64,000 bases of DNA, taken from Nitzschia sp. pyKryTriq1 (lineage: Eukaryota; Bacillariophyta; Bacillariophyceae; Bacillariales; Bacillariaceae). Both the position numbers and the translations under genes were made by a program. The notes beneath the pieces were generated by a model that ran no database searches, had not been told where the DNA came from, and was given only the letters and a program-made list of their open reading frames with translations. Shown one piece after another: positions 24,301 to 34,157 of this stretch (the first letter of the stretch is position 1; the number at the start of each line of letters is the position of its first letter). The stretch lies in the NCBI GenBank assembly GCA_956465555.1, contig OY101125.1, positions 2,501-66,500 on the forward strand. The letters run 5' to 3'.

Positions 24301-26162
24301 AAGCTGTCAAACTGAATGTAGGACTCAACGATTTGGAAAAGATAAGCGTCTTGGGCGAAGGACAGTACGGCGAGGTTTGGCTAGTCGAATCGCATGTCTT
24401 CCAACGAAGCAGCGACGATTCCATGAAGCAACGCTTTGCTCTAAAATCTCAATTCAAGAGAGATGATACAAGAGGTGGTCAAGCCATCACTGCGATCCGA
24501 AGTGAAATTGAATTGCTCGAGTCGCTAACGCAAACCATCTGCCCTCATCCAGGAATTGTCAATCTTGTAAACACATATGAAGATGACGATTCCATCTACA
24601 TGCTAATGGGATTGATACCCGGCGGTGAGTTGTGGAGCCAAATTCATCGCGAAGACTCCTTCTCCGGGGAATGGCATTCGGGTATTCCCGAGGCGACCGC
24701 GAAATTCTACACCTTTGTTTTGACAGATACTCTTGGTTTTATGCATTCGCAAAATATCTTGTTTCGCGACCTCAAGCCCGAGAATATCATGTTGGATGAT
24801 GATGGATATCCGATCTTGGTCGATTTCGGCTTTGCCAAGCGGGTCGCCGACGGAGACAAAACATTCACATTTTGTGGTACACCAAATTACGTGGCGCCCG
24901 AAATCATTTTGCACTCGGGACACGACAAGGCCGTGGACTACTGGGCTCTTGGTGTGACCCTGTACGAGATGGTATCTGGCGAAAATCCATTTTACTACGA
25001 CGGGATGGATCAAGTCACACTGTACGACACGATTGTGCGTGAGCCGTTCTACAAGTATTCCATAGCTACATCATCCGAATTGCTGGATTTGACTTTTCAA
25101 CTTCTCGAAAAGGAACCAAATCAACGCATCGGATCCTTGGCTGGTGGATTCAAGGATATCTTGAATCACCAATGGTTCAACGGGTTGGATGTGAATAAGA
25201 TCCGAACCAAACAACTCAAGGTCATCAATGATGGCACCAGTAGTACGGATGTTCTTCTTCCAGAACCGTCCCAAAAGGAGTCCTTCTCCCCGAGCTCGAT
25301 GGCAGGCTCCTTCCTTCAACAACAAGTCACGAAGAATGGGAGTGTTCCATCGAAAGAGCATTCTACTGGTAGCTCCACCACGACGGCACCGACAGTGTCG
25401 ACAAACGAGAGGAGCTGCGGAACGACACAAGGAAATAGCGTTGTGGACGACGACGAAGCTTGTTTGTCCTCCGAGCAGCAATGGCAAGAAGAACAAGATG
25501 GCCACGAGTCGTGCAGTTTGGCGGATCTGGAAGATATTGTAGTACTACAGCAAAAGGAGGATCATTATCACAACAAGTCTGCTGGTAACTGCTCGTACTA
25601 TTGGGAAGGCTCGTGTAGCCTTGGCGGATTTGACACCAGCAGCGTGGCCGATGATAACATCGGAATTGTCATTGATCCAGCTCATCTCAAGCCAGCCAAA
25701 CCTCCCGCTGTACCAGCAACAACAACAACGCCATCACCAAGCTCTTGTTCTAGAAGAAGCATTCTAAAGGTGTCCGCCACTACTAGTACGACTACTACGG
25801 GTGGTTGTTCTTCCGGCCAACCAAATCCGGCAGGCACACCAGAAGAATCCATGGCCGCGTACTTCCAGTCCTTGTCGTCCATGCCCCGCCCCGACGAAGC
25901 GACGAAGACTACGAATCCTTGTTCATCAGCTGCTACTATTATCGAGGCGTCACTTCGCCGACGGCCTGCTACTGGTGCTGGGAAGAATCGTATGGATGAA
26001 GAATCCGTTCGACGCGCCATTGAAAATCGCAAAGCACTGGACAGCGTCAAACAGGAACGCCGATTGTCCATTCAAAACACGTTGCAGGGATTAGGAATTC
26101 TTGTTGGAAGCTCGAGTGATTTCTCTTTCCATCCACAAGAAGACGTGGCGGTGGTCTTGTAG
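21316..26162 (+). CDS. PKG-like kinase 4 (three CNB folds + AGC kinase)
   Basis: Two exons, 21316-23646 and 23730-26162, with an 83-bp GT-AG intron after LQDYNAF; 1587 residues. The start MTAQQETKQ matches the starts of kinases 2 and 3 (MAAEE, MTTED). N-terminal motifs: GRRRASLDF, FSAKLMDTLSVFE, and GPREVKALI. CNB-A is LGEQALLHQQFVAR with a displaced arginine. CNB-B is YGELALFGTPS, serine where the canonical arginine should be. CNB-C is FGHEHLAD. The kinase, about 977-1260, is complete with GEGQYGEV, FALK, FRDLKPEN, DFGFAK and TFTFCGTP. A long acidic/serine-rich region leads to the tail QERRLSIQNTLQGLGI. Closest to kinase 2 in layout. Role inferred from the PKG family: serine/threonine phosphorylation controlled by its CNB module. 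Confidence 0.93.
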
Positions 26163-26682
26163 GACGAACATTAACAAAAGCAACAAATGCCGACCCAGCA
26201 CCACCATTGTACAGTATTCATAAAGAACCTAACTACGTGCAGTATTATGATGTGATTTACTCTACTAGTAGAGAGAGTAGATTGTACCAGGTACGTGTAG
26301 GAACAGCATGTATTAGTTACGAGTGAGGAGTCTATCTACTTGTACAGTAGAGTCACATCCCACCATAATACTATTATCATGACCCAATTTTTTTATGAAC
26401 ACTCAATAGTCTACTAGAGTAGAGCGGACCGCGGCGGACAGAAATTTAAGAAATTTGTAGACCAAAATATTATGTTCGACAAGCATATATCATCCCCTGC
26501 TCATCATCAGCGAGCTACCATGTAGCAGTCAAAAGATATAAGAATGTCGGAAACACAAAAGCACATCTCATATCTCTATTCTCAAAATATTGATGGATGC
26601 GGACGCTTTCATTCATTATACTAGAGTAGTGCTACGTATACAGGTAGTTGACTATTATTCTTCTTATTCTCATTATTAGAAA
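26163..26682. other. Spacer between kinase 4 and a membrane protein gene
   Basis: No gene seen. A perfect 14-bp palindrome CTCTACTAGTAGAG lies at 26260-26273, followed by AGAGAGTAGATTGTA, which also occurs at 5528-5541. CTACTAGAGTAG occurs near 26411. The region is AT-rich from 26380 to 26680. Confidence 0.5.
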
Positions 26683-28259
26683 ATGCAAAGACGAACCATC
26701 AGGAACAATGTTCTCCTGATGCATCGTCGTCGTCATCAGCGTGATGATGATGATGGGGAAAATAAGAGCACGACGACGGCCGAGGTGGATGATGAAGCGG
26801 TCGGTAATAATAATAGCATCATCAGGCTAATACGCGGCAAGCCTCTCAAGACCGCGGCGGCTCTCCTCCTTTTTATCCTCGCCATTGCGTCCACGTATCA
26901 CAATTATCTGTCGTTGTCGTTGTCGTCGTCGTATTTTTGTCAGACAACAACAGCAACAGCAACAGCCAAGACGACAAGAGGAGGAGTATTACCAGCACCA
27001 GCAGTGATGGGATACGTTCCCTACGACAAAATCATTGGGCATTTACATTACGCCAAGACGGCAGGAACCGAAATCAATGGATACCTGGCGGCACACTATG
27101 AGCGTGTGTGTGGACACAAGGGGTAAGTACAGTACAATAGTACAGTACAGTACAGTGCAGTACAGTTCGAACGAACTTCGTTGATTAGCCAGCCGCAGCC
27201 AGCCAGCCAATTTGCAGGCAATGATCCTTGGATTTTTCATTTCTCCTCATTCATTCATTCATTCATTCATTCATTCATTCATGCATGCTCTCAATAATCC
27301 TAATTCTTCCGTCCACGCATCATCGCATCATCCATCGATACTATTATGCTCATCAGATATAGTTACGATGCGGCTCAATTCAACAAACGAGTTCAAGGAG
27401 TAAAAGATTCGATGATGATGATGAATGGAGGAAAGACGCCCGTCATGATCACTGTCGAAACGGTAGGTGATGCTCGCGAACCCGACTTGATTTCCGCCCA
27501 GCATGGGAATCGATGGAATCGTGGTCTGGTTCCGGGACAAGTCATGTCGGAAATTGGATTTGAAGATTGCGATTATATTTCGTTGGAAGAAACTTGGAAA
27601 TCATGGTCTCGAATCCTAAATACAATGGCAACAACAACAACAACAACGAAGAATCAACTACAACAACAACCACAAGTGGTAGTAGTAGCAGTACTAGCAG
27701 CTATTGGTCTCCCGCTCTGGAACTGCATATCCCATGTCGGGAACCCTTGAATCATTTCATGTCCCTTTGTCATTATCGTGGACTGAAAATCGATTGCAAT
27801 GATCTGATGATCAACAATGATCATGATGCCAGCAGCAATAGCAATAGCAAATTGGAGACACAAATCCAAAATTGTCTCGTCGATCCGGATCGATTCAATC
27901 TTGGTCTGACACGAATCGGCGTCGGCGGCGGCGGCAGCCCCAAAAATAACAACAACAACAACAACAATGTCACATTGAAATGTTTCAATCCATTGCCAGT
28001 CGAACCATATTTGGAGTATATGGATAAGATTCTACAACGAAAACGAATCCAAACGAAATACGTGCATCGATTATCGGATTCTCCTCGCAACAACAAAGAA
28101 CAACAAGAAGAAGAAGAAGAATGTATTTGGAAACCCCAGTATGCCCCTCTGGCGAAACGCATTGTGGATATTTTGCAAACCCAACATGCCTACTTTCGTT
28201 GGTGTCAAGGTTGTATAGGATCACCAGACGATTTACTAACCAGCAGAATAGAAACATGA
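26683..28259 (+). CDS. Type II membrane, sulfotransferase-like protein (gene model uncertain)
   Basis: Exon 1 is 26683-27122. A 234-bp GT-AG intron (27123-27356) contains an ATTC microsatellite. The next exon starts at 27357, and the join gives CGHKGYSYDAAQFNKRV. A transmembrane segment (AAALLLFILAIAS) near residue 65 suggests a type II Golgi or endomembrane protein. GHLHYAKTAGTEING resembles the 5'-phosphosulfate loop (HxxKTAGT) of carbohydrate sulfotransferases. A repeat-rich stretch at 27606-27700 breaks the frame: upstream it ends in EETWKSW, while the protein-like sequence resumes in another frame as SYWSPALELHIPCREP. A 95-nt intron (GT at 27606, AG at 27700) would restore the frame and give 415 residues, but its donor is poor. 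A frameshift in a CAA/AGT repeat is the alternative. The acceptor substrate is unknown. Confidence 0.6.
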
Positions 28260-28830
28260 TATCGTAAAGTAAAGTATAGTATAGTAGAGCTACTGCTTGA
28301 AGAGCTGCAACTTGTCTACTTCTACTAATGCTGCTGCTGCTTGTAATAGTAGTTAGTAGTAGAGTCTACTCTAGCTAGAGTAGTGGAAGCAAGGTATTGC
28401 GTTTTGAGATCATACTACTACTAGAGAGTAGCTACAGCTACTATAGGGCTAATATCCGACGTCTGGACTTCGCTCGGTGTTCGACTCCTCCGATCGAAGT
28501 CCCTCTTCAACAAGTACCATACCGGTACAGTACGTGTACGCATGTACGTTTCGGCGGTTCCAAAAATCATCATTCCGTGTGGGAGGGATGGCGTAACTGC
28601 CAAATAACGTCCACAAAATAAAAGTCGCGACAAAATAATCATTCAAACTGTTGTTGGTTTTCGATCGATCATCGATAGTATCAGCCGGATGAACCGTTTC
28701 AAATTGGATGAACGACATAGTATCTATTGTGACTAATCATACTTCTAGCTTGAGTTAAGAGTCGAATCAAGCATTGTCACTCTATCAAATTATCATTATC
28801 ATTATCATCATCATCATCATCATCATCATT

Positions 28831-28868
<38 letters not shown>

Positions 28869-28869
28869 T
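28260..28869. repeat. Spacer with palindrome, dispersed repeat copy A and ATC microsatellite
   Basis: No gene is supported. It holds the perfect palindrome CTACTCTAGCTAGAGTAG (28366-28383), one copy of a dispersed repeat (28552-28613) whose inverted partner lies at 40760-40815, and an ATC microsatellite from about 28790 to 28868 ending at the ATG of the next gene. The polyisoleucine that this microsatellite would encode is not counted as protein. Confidence 0.7.
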
Positions 28870-30594
28870 ATGCAGGCTCTTCCAACAAGAACTACAACAA
28901 CAACAACAACAACAACACGACAGCAGCAGCAGAACAACAACAACAACAAGAGGAGGAATATGAAGAACCATCATGCTGGCCACAATAATACTCCTTCTCG
29001 ATATTACGAACAACTGCCGGCAGCATCAGCATCAGCAGCTGATGATGATGATGATGATCATGATCATGATGATGATGGGAACAAGCCAGAACTATTTCCT
29101 GCACCAGCATCAATGCTGGTCTTCCTCGTGCCTCGTCGTAATTGCTGGTCGTATGGTTCTTCGAGGAGGCGCTGCTACATGCTGGCGGCCTTGTTATTTA
29201 TCCTGTCCGTGTCTTTATTATCATTAGGTTGGTGGTGGATGATGATTATTTCTGCAGAGATCTACTACAACAAAACTCCAGCATCAGCAGCAACCGCAGC
29301 AACAGCAACAACCATCTATAAAACGTCCCTAGTCATCATCGCTGATGGGAATGCCTCCAGCGCTCCCAACTCTACAGAACATCAACAAAGCGGAGGAGGC
29401 GAACAACAACAACAACAACAACAACAACAAATTCTACGCTTACGTCGACCCTGGAAATATCTGGAAGCAAAATCGTCTCTTGCCAAGAGGATTGTCAAGC
29501 ATCAAAATAATTGTTCGCTCCCCATGGCAACTTTTAGCCATAGAAAGAAAACTGGCCTCGGGAGCGACTTGCATTTTTGGGGCCAGGGAGTCCTCAATGG
29601 AATGCACCGTGGCTGGCGGCTTCGTACGATTGGAAACTGGACGTTTCTCGACGAACAACATTGCTCCTTGTCCTCCTCCTCCTCTTTTTCGCCAATGCTT
29701 TGCTATTTCGGGTCGATCGAACTCAATTGTCCAGGGGACATGGAGGTGGCAATCCAACATCCCCGATTCGAAAAAAACCAATATCATTTCACGAAACCGG
29801 ATGGACGCCTATACTCGTTGGATTTCCCGGAGGAAGAAGAACAAGGCACGACGACTCCTTCTTCTTCTTCTTCTTCGTCTCGGTCCAAAGTAAGAACATC
29901 CCTTACAGAGTTTTTGTTTCTACATGTTCAACCCATTGTGATTCAAGAAGCGGAACGTCAGCTCAATTTGGTCTTTCAGGGTCTCAAGGAAGTCCCGAAA
30001 GATCTAATCACTGTTCACATCCGATGGGGGGATAAAGGGTCGGAGATGGAGCTCGTTGAGATCCACGAGTATATCAGCGCCATTCAACAGATCCTAGAGG
30101 AACGACGAAGACGACGACGACGACGGTTAGCATCGTCTACTAATAATACTACTACAACTAGTAGTAGCGGCGACAATGGTACAACACCAGCATCCAATCA
30201 TCATCATACCAATGTCAACATTTATCTGGCTACCGAAGATCCCGAGGCAGTGCGACAATTTCAACAAGCCATGCCAAACGATTGGAACTTGTATTTGGAG
30301 CACGCGTACAGCGAACTAATCAATCATCGAGTTCCAGAGCTCGATGGGAGTGCCAAAATGGCCAAGGCGTTAAAGGGAAGAGTTGGTTTGATATCGCTGG
30401 GATCGCTTCTCGTCGCAATGGAGGCGAATGATTTTGTCATGACCACGGGAAGCAATTGGAGTCGTTTAATGAATGAGTTACGAACAGCGTTCTTCTCCTC
30501 CTCGGATGATGATGATACTACTAGTAGTAGTAGTAGTAGTACTACTACTACTACAAGAATGATTGACCTACGACCAGAACATAATGAATGGTAG
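28870..30594 (+). CDS. Alpha-1,6-fucosyltransferase-like (GT23-type) type II membrane protein
   Basis: A 574-residue single-exon protein. The ATG at 28870 is chosen because the frame upstream opens only with TTG and then reads 27 isoleucines from a microsatellite. T-, Q- and N-rich sequence precedes one transmembrane helix (about 103-127), giving type II topology. The luminal part contains GLGSDLHFWGQG and VHIRWGDKGSEMELVEIHEYI (near 382), which resembles the GDP-fucose site HxRRxDKxxxE of FUT8 and NodZ. The second arginine of the RR pair is tryptophan here. VNIYLATEDPEAVRQF and FVMTTGSNWSRLMNELR are also typical of GT-B fucosyltransferases. The likely role is N-glycan or polysaccharide fucosylation in the Golgi, inferred from the family. 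The gene follows another predicted Golgi-type enzyme on the same strand. Confidence 0.75.
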   Translation: MQALPTRTTTTTTTTTRQQQQNNNNNKRRNMKNHHAGHNNTPSRYYEQLPAASASAADDDDDDHDHDDDGNKPELFPAPASMLVFLVPRRNCWSYGSSRRRCYMLAALLFILSVSLLSLGWWWMMIISAEIYYNKTPASAATAATATTIYKTSLVIIADGNASSAPNSTEHQQSGGGEQQQQQQQQQILRLRRPWKYLEAKSSLAKRIVKHQNNCSLPMATFSHRKKTGLGSDLHFWGQGVLNGMHRGWRLRTIGNWTFLDEQHCSLSSSSSFSPMLCYFGSIELNCPGDMEVAIQHPRFEKNQYHFTKPDGRLYSLDFPEEEEQGTTTPSSSSSSSRSKVRTSLTEFLFLHVQPIVIQEAERQLNLVFQGLKEVPKDLITVHIRWGDKGSEMELVEIHEYISAIQQILEERRRRRRRRLASSTNNTTTTSSSGDNGTTPASNHHHTNVNIYLATEDPEAVRQFQQAMPNDWNLYLEHAYSELINHRVPELDGSAKMAKALKGRVGLISLGSLLVAMEANDFVMTTGSNWSRLMNELRTAFFSSSDDDDTTSSSSSSTTTTTRMIDLRPEHNEW

Positions 30595-31028
30595 ACTACT
30601 ACTACTTGTAGCTACTACGCTACTAGAGTAGTGTTGTGATTTTTCTTTCTTTTTTTCCTTTACAAGAAACTAGTACTCGTACGAGTTCGAGTCCGTGGAA
30701 GGAGTTGTGCAACGGCCAAGACGTATTTGGGTACTCGTACATAATAATCACAGACAGTCGAAATGCAGGTTCTGTAGTAGTGACAATCGGCACCCCCTTT
30801 TCCACACCGTCTCTTCACGGCTCCTCTCTACTACTACTCGTTGCTTTTGTTGTAGAGAAGTATAATAGTAGAGTATTGTCTTTGTAGCGTTTTAGAAGGC
30901 GCCTTGATCATTGTCAAACACTTCCTCTCGACTACTACTCGAAGGTCGAAATATAATGATTCTTCACTCCTCCTCGTGTCGGCGACGGCAGGACGACTTT
31001 CCTCCAGCAAAGAGGAGATGCATCATGA
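30595..31028. other. Convergent 3' spacer
   Basis: This is the space between the 3' ends of the fucosyltransferase-like and PLC 1 genes. CTACTAGAGTAG lies at 30620-30631. From 30958 onward it belongs to the block nearly identical to the 3' flank of PLC 2. No gene is seen. Confidence 0.5.
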
Positions 31029-34000
31029 TCATGGCAAAAAGTCAATACGCACGAAGAGTGTCGCATACTCAAACGGGCCCGAGCGCTTGTTCGATTTGTG
31101 ACCGCTAAACAATTGGACGGATCGATACCCTTCCCGTAGTGCATTGACTGGTATTGCAGCGCTCGCAATCTTATCTTCCAAACCCAAATCTTCATCCAAT
31201 ACTTGAAAGAGGACCATGGCAACGTCCGGCTGCTGGACGTGAAATACTACCTTTGCTTTGTCGTCGTTGATCCACGATGGACAGAATCCATTGTTCTTGA
31301 CGACACTCGTCTTGCCCTCATCAAAGCAATACTCTTCCTTGCTGATCTTGTTGTGGTTGCTATGATTCTCTTCATCATCATCATGATCATCATCGACGAT
31401 AGTAGTACGAACATCGTGTAGTTCAATCTTGACGTATGGGTCAATCACTTCTCCTGCTTTGACTCCCTTGGGTTTGGGCAAGCAATGTCCACTCAGAATC
31501 TGAATTCGGACCGTCTTGGGCGTAGTAGTAGTAGTGGTAGTGGTAGTAGTAACTGATGATTCTCTCCCCATGACACGCGGAGGTTTCAGGACATAACCAC
31601 AATTGCCGGCTTGTCGAAACCTTCCATCATTCAACAATAATGGTGTATCATGCGTCTGAAAGTTCAAGGCGACCAATTGACATCCCATGGCCCAGGCGAC
31701 GATGGGATTGTAATTGGACGAATCGATGCGAAAGCCAGCGGGATACGTACGAGTCATGTGTTGTTGATTGTATTCTCTCCACGACTTGGCCTTGTCGTAT
31801 GCACCACCACCACCTTTGCTACTACTACTACTTAGTATCTTGGTAATTTTGGGTTCTCCAATCGAACGCATATGCGAAGGATCGGAGGCGATGGATTTGT
31901 CAAAGTCTTTAAATTTCGTCCCATGGAATAAGATCAAGGCGGCAAGCTCGGGAACGTATGAATCGAATTCATCATCACCCTGCGGTGATGCTTTAGTAAT
32001 AGTAGTATTGTCTTGTTCCGGTGGTCGTTTTCCTTCAATCAGGACTTTGCCTCGTAGATCCTGGGGCGATGGAAGAGCGGTTGGCGGAGTCGTGGCGGGG
32101 AAGGGTGGTCGCTGGAGACTATCGCCAAAGACTTCAACCAGCTGTGCTGCCGTGGATCGTTGAAAGGGATGCGAACAGTGATTTTCCAGTGATAAAATGA
32201 TCGGGAAGGTCGATGGATATTGTTGAAGATAGGCTCGCACGACCTTTAGAATGTCAACAAACAAAATTTTGGAGGACGTCAAGGTATGCCGTCCGTCAGA
32301 GACGACGGCATTAACATTGACGTCAGGATCAGCGGTTGTACTACCATCCCAACAATCCAATTCCAAACATTTGCATCCTCGTTCCAAGGCCAAATAATAG
32401 GCTTGGACGCTACTCGTGCTTTGATGTTGCTGATCTCCAAGAAGCATGTACGTGTTGTGACTGGTATTGATCCAATACTCGGAAATGGGTCGACTCCAAT
32501 AACCATCATCATCACTTTCATCATCATCCTTCTTTGGTAGCAGTTGCAAGATGGCTGGATCGTAGGCGGAATTGAATTCTGACAAGAGATATTCTTCCCA
32601 TTGAGTACGAGTAATAGATACAGGAGTGTTGAAGAACGAGGAAAAGAAACTTGTCATCCAATGCTCATCATCCATCATATTAGGAGAACAAGTACTAGTC
32701 GTCCAATCGTCATCATCGAGATCGAAGCGCGTAATACGCCGCAGCAGCCGTTGAGCATCCACAATCGTTGTATTGTGTTCTCCTTGCGTCTTTTGCAAGA
32801 ATTGTACCAACAAGACTTGGGGAGTAATGCTTCGGTGGGAAGGAACTAGTATCACAGTACCAGTACTACATTCTTTTGTCTTCTGGTAGTCGTCACTTGG
32901 AGTAGTACTATTCACTGTGAACAATTCTTCCCACATTATTGCACCCACTATTCCATCGGTTCCACCTGCTGGGGTGCCACCATCTTGTGTTGTTCTCAAT
33001 ACTAATTGCTGGGTTTGAATATCTTGCAAGAGATGCATACATTCGGGATACGTCAATTGCTTCTTACTATGCTTCGTCCTTTGGATGCTGCGGCTGGTTT
33101 TCCCGCCTTTTGTCTTCTTATTGACGACAATAGCAGAAAATGACTCGTGTTCGTTATTGTCAAAATATGCCTTGACACTACTGTTCTCGTCGGACAGTTC
33201 CAAATTGATGACGTGACAAATGTGTCGAAACTCCGAATGAGAAATACGTCCACTGGCACTACTACTATCAAGGATATCGACAGGATACCATAAGTAACGC
33301 AAGAGTAATGCTGTATTGGAAATCCAAGGTGTAGCCGCCCGATACGCTTTCTGTAGTCGTTGCAACGTGTCGACGAGACCTTGGCGTTGCTCGGCGTCGT
33401 CAATGCACAAATTCAAAGACTCCTCCATGTCATGATGAAATATTGTCACAATGGAGGATACCAATGCCTCACTGCCCTGCTGGTTTCCTCGCCTGTTTTT
33501 CTTGTTCTTCTTGTTGCTCTTTTCGTAGGAACTTTCCATGACGGTACTGGCAACGACACCGACAACAATGCTGTCGATATCGGCAATATCCAAATAACGC
33601 ACATACCGTGTTTGCTTTCTAATTCGCTCCAGATCATGATCATTCGTTCGGAAAATCCAGCTTTTGCGAGGCATCCACCAAGGATGTGTTGTTGTTGCTT
33701 CAGTCTGATGACTACTAGAAGTATGACGAGCATCACCTCGAGGACGACCTAGATGATGCTTATAATGATGATTGTTCAAATGCTGCTGCTGCTGATGATG
33801 ATGATTCGAATGTGTTAACGAATGCGAATGAATATGATGATGCGTGATAAACAAGGCCAGATGGTCACGACTCAATGTCACAACTCTTGGTGTCATAGCG
33901 TTGCCGCCGCCACCACTGATGATTTTGAATACCGAAATACCATCATAGAGGGGTTTATAGACATCGGCAGAAACGGGGGCGAGGGCGGAACGCAAGGCCG

Positions 34001-34157
34001 TAGCAGGAGAAGAGAATGTTGGAACTGATGGAAAGGATGATGATGGATCAGGAATGGTGCGAGTGTACTTCTTCTTGAGAGTGTTTGTTGCATTCGCACT
34101 GTCACGAGCAGCATCACTACTGGGATCATTATTCCCCCCCGAGGAAATCACCATCAT
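31029..34157 (-). CDS. Phosphoinositide phospholipase C, copy 1, with altered catalytic residues
   Basis: A 1042-residue PI-PLC in one exon. The first ATG (MMVISSGG) is at 34157; a TTG lies six codons upstream. Layout: PH-like N-terminus (SRDHLALFI, VTIFHHDMEESLNL), a degenerate EF-hand region, X domain (SEYWINTSHNTY, CLELDCWDG, ILSLENHCS), Y domain (ELAALILFHGTKF, GFRIDSSNYNP) and C2 domain (IQILSGHCLPKPKG). PLCs cleave PIP2 into IP3 and diacylglycerol at membranes. Two active-site positions differ from the sister copy and the family. The HG(Y/H)T histidine is aspartate (VVSDGRHTLTSS), and the lysine of KVxIKGK is glutamate (KVLIEGK). Single-codon insertions also occur in conserved motifs (NTYMLLGD, TSSK, GAYDK). 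It may be a poorly active or regulatory PLC. The Y-C2 half is nearly identical to copy 2. Confidence 0.9.
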   Translation of the reverse strand: MMVISSGGNNDPSSDAARDSANATNTLKKKYTRTIPDPSSSFPSVPTFSSPATALRSALAPVSADVYKPLYDGISVFKIISGGGGNAMTPRVVTLSRDHLALFITHHHIHSHSLTHSNHHHQQQQHLNNHHYKHHLGRPRGDARHTSSSHQTEATTTHPWWMPRKSWIFRTNDHDLERIRKQTRYVRYLDIADIDSIVVGVVASTVMESSYEKSNKKNKKNRRGNQQGSEALVSSIVTIFHHDMEESLNLCIDDAEQRQGLVDTLQRLQKAYRAATPWISNTALLLRYLWYPVDILDSSSASGRISHSEFRHICHVINLELSDENSSVKAYFDNNEHESFSAIVVNKKTKGGKTSRSIQRTKHSKKQLTYPECMHLLQDIQTQQLVLRTTQDGGTPAGGTDGIVGAIMWEELFTVNSTTPSDDYQKTKECSTGTVILVPSHRSITPQVLLVQFLQKTQGEHNTTIVDAQRLLRRITRFDLDDDDWTTSTCSPNMMDDEHWMTSFFSSFFNTPVSITRTQWEEYLLSEFNSAYDPAILQLLPKKDDDESDDDGYWSRPISEYWINTSHNTYMLLGDQQHQSTSSVQAYYLALERGCKCLELDCWDGSTTADPDVNVNAVVSDGRHTLTSSKILFVDILKVVRAYLQQYPSTFPIILSLENHCSHPFQRSTAAQLVEVFGDSLQRPPFPATTPPTALPSPQDLRGKVLIEGKRPPEQDNTTITKASPQGDDEFDSYVPELAALILFHGTKFKDFDKSIASDPSHMRSIGEPKITKILSSSSSKGGGGAYDKAKSWREYNQQHMTRTYPAGFRIDSSNYNPIVAWAMGCQLVALNFQTHDTPLLLNDGRFRQAGNCGYVLKPPRVMGRESSVTTTTTTTTTTPKTVRIQILSGHCLPKPKGVKAGEVIDPYVKIELHDVRTTIVDDDHDDDEENHSNHNKISKEEYCFDEGKTSVVKNNGFCPSWINDDKAKVVFHVQQPDVAMVLFQVLDEDLGLEDKIASAAIPVNALREGYRSVQLFSGHKSNKRSGPFEYATLFVRIDFLP

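Noticed and set aside
28774-28869. Polyisoleucine N-terminal extension of the fucosyltransferase-like gene
   Set aside because: Starts with TTG and comes from an ATC microsatellite; the ATG at 28870 gives a normal type II protein.
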